Assembly: GCA_905373555.1 (NCBI GenBank)
Contig: CAJPTP010000099.1
Coordinates: 1 to 5,108, forward strand
Source of the DNA: an uncultured Francisella sp.
GTDB taxonomy: Bacteria; Pseudomonadota; Gammaproteobacteria; Burkholderiales; Neisseriaceae
DNA: 5,108 nucleotides
Direction: 5' to 3'
Both the position numbers and the translations under genes were made by a program. Every line of letters begins with the position of its first letter. Positions within the stretch are counted from its first letter, which is position 1. The notes beneath the pieces were generated by a model. That model saw nothing but the letters and a program-made list of their open reading frames with translations, was not told where the DNA came from and did no database searches. Shown here in pieces: positions 4,763 through 5,108 of this stretch.

Positions 4763-5107
4763 TCAATCGTCGGATCTCTTGAGAGACTTGGCGTCTTTTT
4801 TGGTTTGCTCCCAGTCCTTCTTGACGAACTCCTTGGCGTCTCCGACGGCGTCCTCGACCTTCTTTTTGGCCTCGCCCAACTTGTCGGACAGCTTGTCTTT
4901 GGACTCCTCGGCCTTGTCTTTCGCCTCTTCGGCCATGTCCTTCATCTTGTCCTTGAGGTCTTCGGCCTTGTCCCCCGCATCCTCGGCTTTGTCCTTCATC
5001 TTGTCCTTGAGATCTTCGGCCTTGTCCCCCGCATCCTCGGCTAAGTCCTTCACCTTGTCCTTGAGATCTTCGGCCTTGTCCTTCGCCGCCTCGGCGAAGT
5101 CCTTCAT
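4763..5107 (-). CDS. Highly charged, LEA-like / YtxH-like helical repeat protein (may extend beyond the window)
   Basis: I cannot name this gene. The visible 114 residues are dominated by Lys, Asp, Glu and Ala, with no signal peptide or membrane helix, so a cytoplasmic location is likely. Residues 11-82 consist of four 18-residue units beginning KAED or KAEE (11-28, 29-46, 47-64, 65-82). The first three are nearly identical, of the type KAEDLKDKMKDKAEDAGD, and the fourth is degenerate. The C-terminal part (83-114) is charged and non-repetitive, with a single Trp at 99. Eighteen residues equal five turns of an alpha helix, so the unit predicts one long amphipathic helix. The composition resembles late-embryogenesis-abundant group 3, YtxH and CsbD-like stress proteins, which supports only a guess at a role in desiccation, osmotic or envelope stress. 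The ATG at 5105-5107 coincides with the Met of the repeat text (KDKM-KD), and the frame touches the window edge, so the true start may lie further upstream with more repeats. Confidence 0.75.
   Translation of the reverse strand: MKDFAEAAKDKAEDLKDKVKDLAEDAGDKAEDLKDKMKDKAEDAGDKAEDLKDKMKDMAEEAKDKAEESKDKLSDKLGEAKKKVEDAVGDAKEFVKKDWEQTKKDAKSLKRSDD
4862..5077 (-). repeat. 54-bp tandem repeats within the LEA-like gene
   Basis: There are four units: 5024-5077, 4970-5023, 4916-4969 and 4862-4915. The first two differ at only three of 54 positions by my reading, the third is close, and the fourth has diverged. The unit is a multiple of three and encodes exactly 18 residues, so gain or loss of units keeps the frame. 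The near-identity at the DNA level points to recent duplication. Confidence 0.88.
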
Positions 5108-5108
5108 C

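Noticed and set aside
4805..5044. Small hydrophobic Leu/Val/Phe-rich plus-strand frame resembling a membrane peptide
   Set aside because: It is the complement of Lys/Asp/Glu codons in the repeat gene, which automatically gives Leu/Phe/Val. The minus-strand frame has coherent 18-residue repeats, and a stop arises by a repeat variant.
4862..5077. CRISPR array
   Set aside because: The 54-bp repeats are contiguous, lack unique spacers, and lie in frame within a protein gene.

Overview
The window is GC-rich bacterial DNA with dense coding and C-ending codons, apart from frequent CAA and GAA. The folate enzyme and the MscS-type channel (pore-helix wording close to GLQKIASNYVSGFIILLD) look proteobacterial. 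I lean towards Betaproteobacteria/Burkholderiales, but this rests on remembered family resemblance, not on a search.

Layout. (1) Positions 1-683 hold the 3' part of a gene that begins outside the window; its most likely frame encodes a disordered, acidic, Ala/Pro/Gln/Glu-rich tail. The reading frame is uncertain. (2) Positions 684-919 are intergenic and carry a clear extended -10 promoter. (3) Positions 920-1806 form a two-gene operon: a stand-alone CheY-like receiver protein, then a CheX-family phosphatase, closed by a textbook intrinsic terminator. (4) Positions 1972-3558 encode a large MscS-family mechanosensitive channel with extra N-terminal membrane helices and a low-complexity Gly/Gln tail. 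(5) Positions 3757-4620 encode FolD, the bifunctional methylene-tetrahydrofolate dehydrogenase/cyclohydrolase. (6) A series of hairpins ending in a perfect 17-bp bidirectional terminator separates folD from a convergent minus-strand gene. (7) Positions 4763-5107 (minus) encode a highly charged, helical, LEA-like protein made of 18-residue repeats; its true start may lie beyond the window.

How the genes relate. The receiver and CheX-like proteins very probably work together: the receiver is phosphorylated on Asp53 and the phosphatase removes the phosphate. No kinase, receptor or flagellar gene is visible, so the output of the switch is unknown. The channel (osmotic safety valve) and the LEA-like repeat protein could both belong to stress physiology, but nothing in the sequence links their regulation. 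FolD is a housekeeping enzyme. I see no mobile element, CRISPR array, tRNA or rRNA. I found no clearly new system; the most notable items are the orphan receiver/CheX pair, the 18-residue repeat protein, and the low-complexity tails that read plausibly in more than one frame.
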